Shown here one piece after another: positions 22,561-33,782 of a DNA stretch of 64,000 bases; positions within the stretch are counted from its first letter, which is position 1, and each line of letters starts with the position of its first letter. Source of the DNA: Lathyrus oleraceus (taxonomy: Eukaryota > Streptophyta > Magnoliopsida > Fabales > Fabaceae); contig NC_066581.1 in assembly GCF_024323335.1 (NCBI RefSeq), positions 180,785,330-180,849,329 on the forward strand, given 5' to 3'. The translations under genes and the position numbers were made by a program. The notes beneath the pieces were generated by a model. It did no database searches. It was not told where the DNA came from and saw nothing but the letters and a program-made list of their open reading frames with translations.

Positions 22561-23681
22561 TTTGAAAGATAAGAAGACTTTGAGGAGATTAGCTGGCAAT
22601 TTCTGCCTGAATTGTGATGTGCTTTACAAGAGAATCTTCGATATGGTTCTACTCAGATGCGTGGATAGACACGAAGCTGACCTGTTGATGACTGAAGTCC
22701 ATGAAAGTTCCTTTGGTACTCATTCCAATGGGCATGTTATGGCAAAGAAGATGTTGAAAGCAGGTTACTATTGGCTGACAATGGAATCTAACTATTGCAA
22801 GTTTGTGAAGAAATGCCACAAGTGTCAAATTTATGCAGATAAGATTCATGTTCCGCCCACATTATTGAATGTCATTTCCTCCCTATGGCCCTTCTCCATG
22901 TGGGGAATTGATATGATTGGCATGATTGAGCCCAAAGCTTAAAACGAACATCGTTTCATTCTGGTGGCTATTGACTACTTCACAAAGTGGGTTGAAGCGG
23001 CATCATATGCGAATGTAACCAAGCAAGTTATTGTGAGGTATATCAATAATCAGATTATATGTCAGTATGGTGTGCCAAGTAAGATCATTACTGATAATGG
23101 ATCGAACTTGAATAACAATATGGTTGAAGCTCTTTGCAAAGACTTCAATATTGCACATCATAATTCTTCTCCCTACAGACCTAAGATGAATGGGGCTGTT
23201 GAAGCTGCAAAACAAGAAAATCAACAAGATCATTCAGAAGATGGTTGTGACATACAAAGATTGGCATGAGTTTCTCTCATTTTCTTTGCATGGGTATCAT
23301 ACATCCATCAATACTTCAACAGGGGCAACTCCTTTCTCACTTGCATATGGCATGGAAGCTGTGCTCCTAGTAGAGGGTGAGATCCCATTACTGCGTATGC
23401 TGATGGAAGCCAAGTTGACAGAGGCTGAATGGTGTTAGACGAGGTATGATCAGCTGAATTTGATTGAAGAGAAGAGGTTGACTGCCATGTGTCATGGTCA
23501 GTTGTAGTAGCAAAGAATGAAGAAAGCATTTGATAAGAAGGTCAGACCTCGTGTGTTCAGAGAAGGTGACCTTGTGCTCAAGAAAATTCTATCTTTCAAA
23601 CCAGATTCTAGGGGAAAATGAACTCCTAATTATGAAGGCACATATGTTATTAAGAGAGCCTTTTCAGGCGGTGCTTTGATT
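22561..23681 (+). pseudogene. Ogre A integrase, main part
   Basis: HHCC zinc domain: HEADLLMTEVHESSFGTHSN, then KCHKCQIYADKI (22670-22850). DDE core: GIDMIGM, AIDYFTKWVEAASY (22965), IITDNGSNLNNN (23086) and the PYRPKMNGAVEA region (23173), where the catalytic Glu is present but the frame shifts near 23210. Stops: TAA at 22940-22942, TAG at 23436-23438 and TAGTAG near 23506. The gene is cut after codon LIL by the Sirevirus; its tail lies at 33698-33764. Confidence 0.88.
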
Positions 23682-23686
23682 CTTAC
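23682..23686 (+). repeat. Target site duplication of Sirevirus, left
   Basis: CTTAC before the LTR start is repeated at 33693-33697 directly after the 3' LTR. The uninterrupted sequence is visible in reverse in Ogre C near 51200. Confidence 0.92.
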
Positions 23687-24694
23687 TATAAGAACAAATT
23701 TAGTTCTACAAGGTATCTCTAATATTTTGATGATAACAAAGGATGAAACAAAAATGGTACCCTAACGGAATTTTTCTAAGTGTGTAGGACTCTGATCAAA
23801 ACAATCAGATAGACAATCATCAGATACAGAATCAAGCGCTAAGAAACTACTCAGAAGATACGTAAACAAAAGGCTCTGACTCTAATCAAAGACAGGCGCT
23901 AACAAAACTAAAGAAGTCAGAAACTCTGAAAGAGAAGAATGAATCCAGACTCTGAATACACACACTTTGATGAAGTCAAATAAAGAGAAACTCTGATAAA
24001 GTCAGATACAAGGAGAACATTGCTAAATAAAGACTCTGACTATAGGATTCGCTGACTCAATAAAACTTAACATTGAAGAAAATTGCTTATGGAAAGAAAC
24101 TATTTTTAGAAAGAAGTCATTGTGCTCCATACTGCTATGGAAAGAACAAGGAGAGTAATGACATTAATCATTCTTCATGACCAAGATTTTGTCATTAACA
24201 TCACCCAACGGTCCTCTCATTCTCCTATAAAAAGGATGGAACGCTTCACAAGAAAGAGACCTGAGAAACACGAGAATACATTTCTTTCATTACTTTCTTT
24301 CACTCTCTCACGAGCTTCTACTCTAACGTGAGAACATTTCTTGCTCTTATATTCTATAATATTTCCTTATTGTTAGAAGCATCTGTTCATTACTAATCAT
24401 ATCATTGCTAAGATATTTCCTCAAGTGACTCTGTGAAGTATGAATACTTCAGATGGTTGAAGGATTATTTCTCTTAGATGGTTGTTTGTGTAATCTTTCA
24501 AGATTAGTGGATTAAGTCCTTTTTGAAGGGGAAATCACCTTGGCCGGGTGGACTGGAGTAGCTTTGAATTTCAAGCGAACTAGTATAAATTTTTTGTGTT
24601 GAATTCTTTTTATTCTGCGTGTGTCTAAGTTCTTAAAAAGTTTTTATTGCCCAAAACAATTCAAACCCCCGTTTCTTGTTTTTCTCTACCTTCA
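23687..24694 (+). repeat. Sirevirus 5' LTR (1008 bp)
   Basis: Starts TATAAGAAC (TGTAAGAAC in the 3' copy, so the terminal G is mutated) and ends CTACCTTCA. A TATAAAAA box is at 24226-24233. Several copies of the CTCTGA/TCAGAG word occur in the first 400 bp (ACTCTGA at 23788 and later). Confidence 0.92.
24226..24233 (+). promoter_or_regulatory. TATA box of Sirevirus LTR
   Basis: CTCCTATAAAAAGG is a good plant TATA box, 540 bp into the LTR. The 3' LTR has CCAATAAAAAGG at the same place, so the box is degraded there. Confidence 0.6.
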
Positions 24695-24696
24695 AT

Positions 24697-24709
24697 TGGT
24701 ATCAGAGCC
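24697..24709 (+). promoter_or_regulatory. Sirevirus primer-binding site
   Basis: TGGTATCAGAGCC starts 2 bp after the LTR end and pairs with initiator tRNA-Met, as usual for plant copia elements. Confidence 0.92.
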
Positions 24710-24777
24710 TGGTTCTGTTATTGATTTTCTAATTAAACACTTAACAGTGTAGAGAGATCCAACGTGAGAAAAACACT

Positions 24778-25793
24778 ATGGCCAACATCAATGAGAGAGT
24801 TAGTTACAATGCTAAACCTCCAATCTTTGATGGAGAAAAATTTGATTACTAGAAAGATAGAATTGAAAGTTTCTCTCTGGGCTATGATGTTGATCTATGG
24901 GACATAGTCACAATCGGCTACACACCTCCTGGGTCTGATGCTGGCATTGCCATTTCCAGAAGCAAAATGACAGATGATCAGAAACGCGACTTCAAAAACC
25001 ATCACAAAGCCAAAAAGATACTGCTAAATGCCATTTCCTACCATGAATATGAAAATATCACCAATAGGGAAACAACTAAAGAAATACTTGACTCCCTGGG
25101 GATGACTCAAGAAGGAAATTCTCAAGTCAAAGATACAAAGGCTCTTGCTCTAATTCAGAAGTACGAAGCCTTCAAGATGGAGGACGATGAAGCTATAGAG
25201 GTAATGTTTTCTAGATTTTAAACTTTAATTGCAGGACTCAAAGTTCTGGACAAGGGCTACACAACTGTAGATCATGTCAAAAAGATAGTCATAAGCTTGC
25301 CAAAGAAGAGGAGACTAATGGTCACAACATTAAAGTTATCAAAAGATCTGAATAATATCAACCTTGAAGAACTCGTCAGTTCACTCAGAAGTCATGAGAT
25401 AGAACTTAAGGAAGAGGAGCCTCAAAAGAAAATCAAGTCTGTAGCACTGGAGTCCAGATCTGAAAGACGCAAACCAGAAAGGAAGAAAGCCTTCCAAGCT
25501 GAAGAGGAAGAAAATGACGACTCTGAAAAGGAAGACTCTAACGATGAAGAAGAGTTATCCCTTTTGACCAAAAGGGTAAAACAACTTTGGAGAAAATGGA
25601 ATAACAACTTCAGAAGACCAAGACCCAGGGAGATCGCTCAGAATCAACTTCCAGAGGTAAATCTAACAAAGAAATAACATGCTATAAATGTAAGGAAACA
25701 AGTCATTACAGAAACGAATGTCCAAAGCTGAAGAAGAAAAGCTCCAGAAGAGAAAGTTTCAAGAAAAGCTCCTTCAAGAACAAAAAGGGACTG
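24778..25793 (+). pseudogene. Sirevirus gag
   Basis: ATG 24778 begins MANINERVSYNAKPPIFDGE, the copia gag N-terminus. TAG at 24850-24852 replaces the Trp of the FDYW motif. TAA at 25219-25221 replaces Gln after FSRF. The frame then continues to 25677 with a Lys/Glu-rich tract. A 1-bp shift brings in the zinc knuckle CYKCKETSHYRNEC near 25680-25721, followed by a basic stretch. Confidence 0.88.
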
Positions 25794-26520
25794 ATGGCCA
25801 CTTGGGACGACAGTCGATCTGATTCCTCTGAATCAGACTCTGAAGAACAAGAAAATGTTGCATTCATGGCTACCACTTCTGGAAACACATCAGATGCAGA
25901 ATCTGATCCTGAAACGGTATTTTCTGATCTTTCTCGCTCTGACCTTGAATCATGCCTTTATGAATCTTTGAACTCATATCATAAACTTAAACAAAAATTT
26001 AAACACAAAAAAGGGTTCTTGAAGGAACCATTGAAGAATGTGGTAAGCTTGAGATTACAGTTTCAGAACTAAAAGATGAAAAGCTAACTCTGACAAAAGA
26101 AAGAGACTCCACAAATAAACAATGTTTAAAACTTGAAGAAGCGTTATCTCAAGCCCCACAAACTTTTAACAGAATTATATATGAATATGGAAAATCTTTT
26201 CAAAAGTTTCTAAAAAACGGGATAGAAAGAAGCAGAATGGAATCCATGATTTATGGAGTTAGTCAGAATAATAAAAGAGTAATATGGTATATCCCCAGTG
26301 AAGATAAATCTCCTACATATGACAAACCAAAATCTCCTTTTTCTTATCACTACACACATACACAAGCACAACGTTTTGAAAATGCTAGAAAACCCAAAGT
26401 TTTAAGAAACTCCGGGAAAACTAATCACAAAGGACCCAAAAGATTTTGGGTACCAAAGGATAAGATTGTTTATGTTACAGATATCTTATGCAGTAGAGTT
26501 AAGACACCAATCATGGTACC
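25794..26520 (+). pseudogene. Sirevirus gag-protease linker
   Basis: From 25794 the zinc-knuckle frame reads an acidic Ser/Asp-rich stretch (DDSRSDSSESDSEEQENV), then YESLNSYHKLKQKF, and stops at 26070-26072. Another frame, 26237-26530, holds the KPKVLRNSGKTNHKGPKRFW segment that precedes protease in related elements. At least two shifts break this part. Confidence 0.75.
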
Positions 26521-27572
26521 TAGACTCTGAATGCTCGCGACACATGACGGGAAGAAAGTATATGTTCCGAAGCCTGGAACTTTAAGATGCTGGCTTCGTA
26601 GGTTTCAGAGGAAATCAGAAAGGAAGAATCAGAGGCTCCGGAACTATTGGTAATGGCATTTTTCCCTCTATATCTGATGTTCTCTATATAGAAGGATTAA
26701 TGCATAACTTGTTATCAATAAGTCAATTAAGTGATAACGGTTATGATGTAATCTTCAATCAAAAAACATGTAAAGCAATTAATCAGAACAATGGAACGAT
26801 TCTATTCACTGGCAAGAGGAAAAACAATATTTACAAAATAAATCTTTTAGATCTAAAATATCAAAATGTAAAATGGCTGATGCCTATTCATGAAGAGCAA
26901 TGGGTATGGCATAGACGCTTAGGCCACATTAGCATGAGAAAACTCTCTCAGCTAAATAAACTCGAGTTAGTCAGAGGTCTACCTAAACTAAAGTACTCTT
27001 TCGAAGCTCTGTGTAAGGCATGTTAGAAAGGAAAATTCTCGAAAACATCTTTTAAAAAGAAAAATATCGTTTCCACCTCTAAGCCTCTAGAACTTCTTCA
27101 AATTGACCTGTTTGGGCCTGTTAAGACAACGTCAGTCAATGGAAAGAAGTATGCACTAGTTACTATTCATGATTTTATTCGCTGGACATGGGTAAAATTC
27201 CTAAAGCACAAGAGTGAGTCTCACTCTGTATTCACTGGCTTCTGTTCCAAAGTGCAAAACGAATTTGACTCTAAAATCAGAAGTCGTCATGGTGGCAAAA
27301 TCGAGAATAAATTTTTTGAGGAACTATTCGATTCTAATGGAATATCCCATGATTTCTCCTGCCCTAGAACTCCACAACAAAATGGAGTTGTAGAGAGGAA
27401 GAGTAGGACACTCCAAGAGATGGGCAGGACCATGATCAATGAAACAAATATGGCTAAGCACTTTTGGGCTGAAGTAGTAAATACAACGTGTTATATCCTG
27501 AATATAATCTCTATAAGACCTATTATGGATGCTCTTGTTTTATTCTAAATACTAAAGAACATATGAATAAGT
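26514..27572 (+). pseudogene. Sirevirus protease and integrase
   Basis: The protease site reads LDSECSRHMTG at 26523; the usual DSG is DSE, which should kill the enzyme. TAA at 26582-26584 follows. From 26700 the pre-integrase segment LLSISQLSDNGYDVIF and the zinc domain WHRRLGH ... CKAC are clear, ended by TAG at 27024-27026 (Gln expected). The integrase core keeps LLQIDLFGPV and GVVERK, but the second catalytic Asp region reads RSRHGGK. Bases near 27530 have a deletion and a shift. Confidence 0.85.
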
Positions 27573-29120
27573 TTGATTCAAAAGCACCGAACGGCATTAT
27601 CTTATGATACTCAGAACGCTCTAAAGGCTACAAAGTATACAACACAGAAACCAAAATTGTGGAAGAATCAATACATGTTAGATTTGATGAAAAGACCAAA
27701 GCACCAGAAGTATCTGACAAACAAAGTCCATATGCAACTAAAGCCTCAACTATCCAGAAAAGATCAAGAAGTCTCCCCCAACATCTCTAAAGATTTGATT
27801 CTGGGAAACAAGGATGAACTTGTCAGAACTAGGTCAACATTCAATGTATCTGAAGAAACTCCTATAGGATTAGTATCTCTAATCGAGCCTACCTCCTGTG
27901 AGGAGGCACTTCAAGACAATGATTGGGTTCTAGCTATGAAAGAAGAGCTAGATCAATTCTCAAAGAATGACGTCTGGGATCTCATCCCAAAGCCTAAAGG
28001 AACTCACATTATTGGAACCAGATGGGTGTTCAGAAACAAACTGAACGAAGAGGGAGAAGTAGTCAGAAACAAACCACGAGTGGTGGCACAAAGTTACAGT
28101 CAACGAGAAGGCATTGACTATAATGGAACCTCCGCCTCAGTCGCTAGGTTAGAATCTATTCGCTTACTTGTTTCATTTGCTGTAAATCATTCCATCAAAC
28201 TATATCAAATGGATGTCAAGAGTGCATTCCTTAATGGTTATATATCAGAAGAATTATATGTCAATCAACCTCCCGGATTTGAAAACACTAAATGTCAAAA
28301 ATACATTTTTAAACAAAAGAAATCATCGTATGGACTAAAACAAGCTCATAGAGCTTGGTATGAAAGATTAAGTAGTTTTCTTCTGGAACATGATTTTATT
28401 AGAGGAAAGGTTGACTCTATACTCTTTTGTAAAAACATTAGAAATGATCTCATGATATGCCAGATATATGTTGATGACATTATTTTTGGTTCAGCTAACC
28501 CCTCTGTATGTCAAGAATTCTCTGAGCTTATGCAGGCAGAATTTGAAATGAGCTTAATGCAAGAACTAAAGTTCGTTCTGGGAATTCAAATCAATCAAGC
28601 TTCAGAAGCTACCTACGTATATCAAAATAAGTACATAAAATACATTTTGAAGAAATTCGAAATAGCTGAATGCAAACCTGCTAAGACACAAATGCATCCA
28701 ACCTGCATTCTGGAGAAGGAAGAAACTAGCCAAAAGGTTTGTCACAAGCTCTATCGTGGTATGATAGACTCTCTTCTCTATCTGACGGCTACACGCCCTG
28801 ATATTTTGTTTAGTGTATGTCTTTGTGCCAGATTCCAATCAGATTTCAGGGAATCTCATTTACCAGCTGTTAAAAGAATCCTCAGGTATTTGAAAGAAAC
28901 CTTTAACCTTGGCCTGATGTATGAGAAAACATCAGAGTATAGACTCTCTGGTTATTGTGATGCAGATTATGCAGGGGACAGAATGGAATGTAAAAGTATA
29001 TCTGGGAACTATCAATTCTTAGGAAATAATCTTATACTATGGGCCATCAAAATACAATCAACCATTGCTCACTCCACTGCAGAAGCAAGATATATATCAG
29101 TGTCACTTTGCACCACTTAG
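27573..29120 (+). pseudogene. Sirevirus RT and RNase H
   Basis: A 515-codon open frame contains RT from EEALQDNDWVLAMKEELDQF (27898) through the MDVKSAFLNG motif (28211), SSYGLKQA and the catalytic YVDDIIFGS (28468), and RNase H from YRLSGYCDADYAGD (28939). It ends at TAG 29118-29120, where the fragment at the left edge (109-111) has CAG. It is the best-preserved part of the element. Confidence 0.93.
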
Positions 29121-29414
29121 ATGCTCTGGATGAAAAATCAACTTGAAGACCTTCTGATCTTTGAGATTAACGTTCCTATCTTCTGTGATAATACTACTGC
29201 CATTTGTTTAAGTAAGAACCCTATATTGCATTCCAGAGCTAAGCACATATAAATCAAACATCACTTTTTTAGAGACTATGTTCAGAAAGGGATAATATCT
29301 TTAAAATTTATTGATACAGACCATCAATTGGATGACATATTTACTAAACCCCTCGCTGAAGACAGATTCTCTTTAATTTTGAAAAATCTGAACATTCAAA
29401 CCTGTCCAGAATAA
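29121..29414 (+). pseudogene. Sirevirus RNase H C-terminus
   Basis: The same frame continues past the TAG with MLWMKNQLEDLLIFEINV, FCDNTTAICLSKNPILHSRA, a TAA at 29250-29252 where the left-edge copy has GAA, and the TKPLAED segment, ending at TAA 29412-29414. This is the normal copia pol end. Confidence 0.85.
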
Positions 29415-29981
29415 ATGTGCTTCTCTGAAACAGCAAAATAAGACTCTGAAATAAACGTCTGGTATGTAGATCTGACTCTGATGCTTCTACCAGTTAGGAG
29501 TTATCTGAATAAGAAATCCTCAAGACACAACCCTTTGGTATTCCTGAAGATCAGATAAATCAACACGTGGAGCATCATGCGTCTGACTTTGAATATTCTA
29601 GACAGCTGTCTAGCAGAAATCCAAAGACAAAATCTTGAAATCTCCTCGAGCAGTGCGCTGATTTGGGGATTAGACCTCCATCATGTGCTGTAATCATTTT
29701 CCCCCAAGCGTGTAAATTTGGATAACGTGTTTCTTTTTTTTTATCTAAACTACTTCTACTGCTGTCGTTTTGCATGCATCTATCTATGGATATATACATT
29801 TCACACATCACAAGTTCACACTTTATACTCACACCCTATACAAACCCTCTCTCTCTCTCAGTTCTTCGTCATCATCATCAAGGGTTCTTCAACTTCAACA
29901 AGTTCATCGTTCAAACCTTCACCTTCAACATTGTTCGACATGGATGTTCAACAATAATCTATCTACAACTACTCACAACAA
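29415..29981 (+). other. Sirevirus spacer after pol
   Basis: This stretch matches 421-960 of the left fragment. It contains a CT-rich tract near 29838-29860. Short ORFs here are unconserved between the two copies. Confidence 0.6.
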
Positions 29982-32249
29982 ATGGATTCTACGATATTTG
30001 AGAAGCTTGAGGTATTGTGTGAACCACTGGTGGATTTTGAAAATATGAAGAGAAATGGCGTAGACCTAACTAAAGAGTTAAGAATGCAAGGGTGGGAAAC
30101 CTATTTTAAGAGACTCTACGACCTTGTGTACAAATATCGGGTGAAGGAATTTTGGTGTTTCGCAGACTCAGATGATCACTATATCATCTCTCATGTTTTG
30201 GGAGTCAAAATAGTCATCATTGAAAAATCAATTACCTCCCTTCTGAATATGGAAAAGATAGGAGGAAGAAGATTCTACAACATCAACCCTAAGGCAAAAT
30301 ACTTGTCCCAGGAAATAGCCCCCACTATCTTTCAATAAAACGCTGAGCACAAACACTCCAAGAACAAAGAACTCCATCAGAATCTCTGCGTCTGGTTGAA
30401 GATCATCCTTGGCACCATTCATCACCACCCAACATCAAACTCTTCTGACTACATCAACACAGATCAGAAGTGCATTCTGTACTGCATCCACAAGGGGCTG
30501 AAACTAACTCTACCAACACTGCTCTTCAAGTATCTTAGAGACTCTATCAAAGATACCAGAAATAACATGAAGACCAGAAACTACATTCCTCTGGGAAGAC
30601 TTATCTCGGATGTTCTGATCAAAAGTGGTTGGTGGATCAGCTAATCCGGTACAATCTAATGGAGGATGTCACGGTTGACATTGGGAGACCTTTGAATGCT
30701 CGTAATCTGAAGAGTATGGGGATAATTGAGCAAGTCCGAGCTAAACCAACTCTAGACACTTCCTGGGAAGGACTCAAGGATCAAAGGAAGATTCACAACG
30801 GTCTATACCTGTTCTCCAAGATTGACCCTCCAAAAGTGGTAGCTTACTATCTAAAAGATCTTGCAAACCAAGGGGTGGACATTTCTGAGTTCTCAGTGGA
30901 TTGGCTACCTTATAACCAACTAAACTTCATGAAAAGGATGCAAGAGCCTTCTGAGAAGTCCAAGAAGGCGAAAAAGGCAAAGCTGGGAGAAACTTCTGGG
31001 TCAAGACCTCTAGTCCTTCTAGCTGACTCTCCAAGTAAGTCTATACCTCCTTCCCGCTCTGTAAAACATAAGCCTATTGCTTCTTCTCTTCCCCAAACCA
31101 CTCCCATATAAACCTCATTCGAAACACCCCCCTCAACCATCAGAACCTCTAACCCACCATCTCTCAAATTTAACCTTGCAACCACTACATTACTCGTTTC
31201 TGAAGCAGAAATGCTGAATGAAACTACCTCACCATCATCATCCTCACCTTCATCCCCACCATACTATATTATTTCATCTAACAACGAACCTTATGACCCC
31301 TAATCCCCCACTCTAGCTCAGTTTCAAGCTCGGGCTATAGCCTCTCAACAGCCACCACAAACTGAACTTGAACCTGAATTCACTTCGCCACCCCCTGCAC
31401 AACAAAATCCATCTCCATCTGATCAACATCAAACACCGCCATTTGCACAACCTAATCCACCTCCTGAACAACCAATACCCTCACCATCCGAACCTAAACC
31501 AAATCCTTAACCCGAACAAACAACACCATCTCCCTCCGATATTCCCCCACCACAAACCTTTGCTGTCGTCATCACTCCTACTCAAAATCCAGATGACACC
31601 AACAAAACTCCACCATCCTCTCCATCCTCTAACTCTGAACCAGAAACTTCCTTCCCCACCTTAGAAGAAGAAATAACTATTTTTGCAGTGATGATCCCTC
31701 TGCTGTGAGGATCCACTAGCATCAGTGATGATCCCTCTGCTGTGAGGATCCACTGGATTAGAGTGATCATATGGATGACCTCTGAAGCCTTCAAACTGAA
31801 AGGCCTCTCTGAACAAGTCTGCAACGACTTCATCAGAGATGCTGGTATAAGGCTCCAAGCTCACTTAGCCAGAGAGGATGAGGAAAAGGCCAGGAAGGAA
31901 GCAGAAGAGAAAGCTGGACTGGAATAAGAGCAGAGGACCAGAGAAGCTGAAGAAAAGGCTGCTAATGAAGCAGTTGCTGCTGGGGTTGAGGCAAAAGCAA
32001 AAGCCGACGCTAAAGAAGTAGCACGCATTACTACAGAGGAAGCTGCCAAGGCCAGGGCTGATGCTTTGACTCAGGGGGATAAATTTACCTCTGGTTTTCC
32101 CCCTCTAGTCTTAAAGACTTTGGAGGAATTGCAAAAGGAACAACAAGTGGTATGAGCTAGGTTGGATCACCAGGATTCCGTCAACACCAACATTCAGAAC
32201 ATGCTGATTCAGCTGCTCCAAAGAATGCCTCCGCCCCCAAACTCTTAGG
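29982..32249 (+). pseudogene. Sirevirus env-like ORF, decayed
   Basis: Sireviruses carry an additional ORF after pol called env-like; no entry function is proven. ATG 29982 starts a segment with WETYFKRLYDLVYKYRVKEF, ended by TAA 30336. Later parts lie in several frames: 30629-31111 (ending in a basic KKAKKAK tract and a Ser/Pro-rich stretch), a Pro-rich region 31320-31600, and an Ala/Glu/Lys coiled coil 31850-32050. This order, Pro-rich part then coiled coil, fits SIRE1-type proteins. At least five stops and several shifts are present, including a 37-bp duplication at 31686. No membrane segment is obvious. Confidence 0.75.
31686..31759 (+). repeat. 37-bp tandem duplication in env-like ORF
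   Basis: CAGTGATGATCCCTCTGCTG starts at 31686 and again at 31723; the two units are nearly identical. The period of 37 is not a multiple of three, so it shifts the frame between the Pro-rich region and the coiled coil. It is probably a recent slippage or repair event. Confidence 0.85.
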
Positions 32250-32685
32250 CACTTAGGCTCTTTGATTGTTTCTTTTTCTTCTGATGTTTCTTTCTGTTGT
32301 CTGATCTATGCTTTTGTTGCTGCCTATCTGTACCTGTTTTTCTCTGTTATATGCATATCCATTTCTTGCCTATTTTTTTCTAAGTCATTTTTATTCTGAC
32401 GAAAAGGGGGAGAACTAAAACAGCTCTGATAAAAACTTATATCTAAAACCTATCAAGGCACTACGAACATTAATAAATCCTAAATGACTTATGACAACTA
32501 CATTTATCCAGGAAAAATAGCTAAGGTACAAAACCAACTCCACACAAGGAAGGTCCGGTAAGAACTTCTGTTAAAATTGATGATCTAACTCAGGGGGAGC
32601 TCATTCCCTTTATCTATTTCTGAGATATTATGTATTTTTTCATCATTATTCTAACTTATTTTGTCATCATCAAAAAGGGGGAGAT
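32250..32685 (+). promoter_or_regulatory. Sirevirus 3' region with multiple polypurine boxes
   Basis: The polypurine tract AAAAAGGGGGAGA (32672-32684) directly precedes the 3' LTR. Related boxes occur upstream: AAAAGGGGGAGAA at 32402-32414 and CAGGGGGAGCT at 32591-32601. Repeated polypurine-like boxes before the 3' LTR are a reported Sirevirus hallmark. The remainder is T-rich and non-coding. Confidence 0.75.
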
Positions 32686-33692
32686 TGTAAGAACAAACTT
32701 AGTTTTACAATGTATCTCTAAGATTTTGATGATAACAAAGGATGAAACAAAAATGGTACCCTAACGGAATTTTTCTAAGTGTGCAGGACTCTGATCAAAA
32801 CAATCAGATAGAAAATCATCAGATATAGAACCAATCGCTAAGATACTACTCAGAATATACGTAACCAAAAGGCTCTGACTCTGATCAAACACGGGCACTA
32901 ACAAAACTAAAGAAGTCAGAAACTCTGAAAGAGAAGAATGAATCGAGACTCTGAAGATGCACACTCTAATAAAGCCAAATAAAGAGAAACTCTAACAAAG
33001 TCAAATACAAGCCGAACATTGCTAAATAAAGACTCTGACTACAGGTTTCGCTAACTCAAGAAAACTTAACTTTGAAGAAAATTGCTTATGGAAAGAAACT
33101 ATTTTTAGAAAGAAGTCATTGTGCTCCATACTTCTCTGGAAAGAACAAGGAGAGTAGTGACATTAATCATTCTTCATGACCAAGATTCTGTCATTAACAT
33201 CACCCAACGGTCCTCTCATTTTCCAATAAAAAGGATGAGACGCTTCACAAGAAAGAGCCCTGAGATATACGAGAATACATTTCTTCCATTACTTTCTTTC
33301 ACTCACTCATGAGCTGCTGCTCTAACGTGAGAACATTTCATGCTCTTATATTCTGTAATATTTTCTTATTGTTAGAAGCATTGTTCATTACTAATTATAT
33401 CATTGCTAAGATATTTCCTCAAGTGACTTTGTGAAGTCTGAATACTTGAGAGTGTTAAGGGATTATTTCTCTTAGATGGTTGTTTGTGTAATCTTTCAAG
33501 ATTAGTGGATTAAGTCCTTTTTGAAGGCGAAATCACCTTGGCCGGGTGGATTGGAGTAGCTTTGAATTTCAAGCGAACCAGTATAAATTTTTTGTGTTGA
33601 ATTCTTTTTATTCTACGTGTGTCTAAGTTCTTAAAAAGTTTTTATTGCCCAAAACAATTCAAACCCCCATTTCTTGTTTTTCTCTACCTTAA
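32686..33692 (+). repeat. Sirevirus 3' LTR (1007 bp)
   Basis: Starts TGTAAGAAC and ends CTACCTTAA directly before CTTAC. It aligns with 23687-24694 at about 94 percent by eye; the final CA is changed to AA. Confidence 0.92.
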
Positions 33693-33697
33693 CTTAC
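33693..33697 (+). repeat. Target site duplication of Sirevirus, right
   Basis: CTTAC, identical to 23682-23686; the Ogre A integrase sequence resumes directly after it. Confidence 0.92.
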
Positions 33698-33764
33698 AAC
33701 TAGGGATGGTGAAGAGTTCACTCGTCCTGTGAATGTCGATGCAGTCAAGAAATACTTCTCCTAA
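33698..33764 (+). pseudogene. Ogre A integrase C-terminal tail
   Basis: It reads DGEEFTRPVNVDAVKKYFS and the pol stop TAA at 33762-33764. It is the continuation of 23681, separated by 10 kb of Sirevirus, and matches the end of the Ogre C integrase (51136-51210, reverse). Confidence 0.92.
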
Positions 33765-33782
33765 AAAGAAAAGAACAACTCG

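Larger units (their letters stand above)
23687..33692 (+). mobile_element. Complete Sirevirus (SIRE1/Maximus-type copia), 10,006 bp
   Basis: Two LTRs of about 1.0 kb, initiator-Met primer-binding site, gag with zinc knuckle, protease, integrase, RT, RNase H in copia order, a long 3' region with an env-like ORF, several polypurine-like boxes, and a CTTAC duplication. These are the hallmarks of Sireviruses. The LTRs agree at about 94 percent by eye, so it is older than the Tekay element. Many stops and lost catalytic residues show it is dead. Confidence 0.93.

Noticed and set aside
31368..31664. His/Asn-rich 98-codon ORF
   Set aside because: It is the out-of-frame reading of the Pro-rich part of the env-like ORF.
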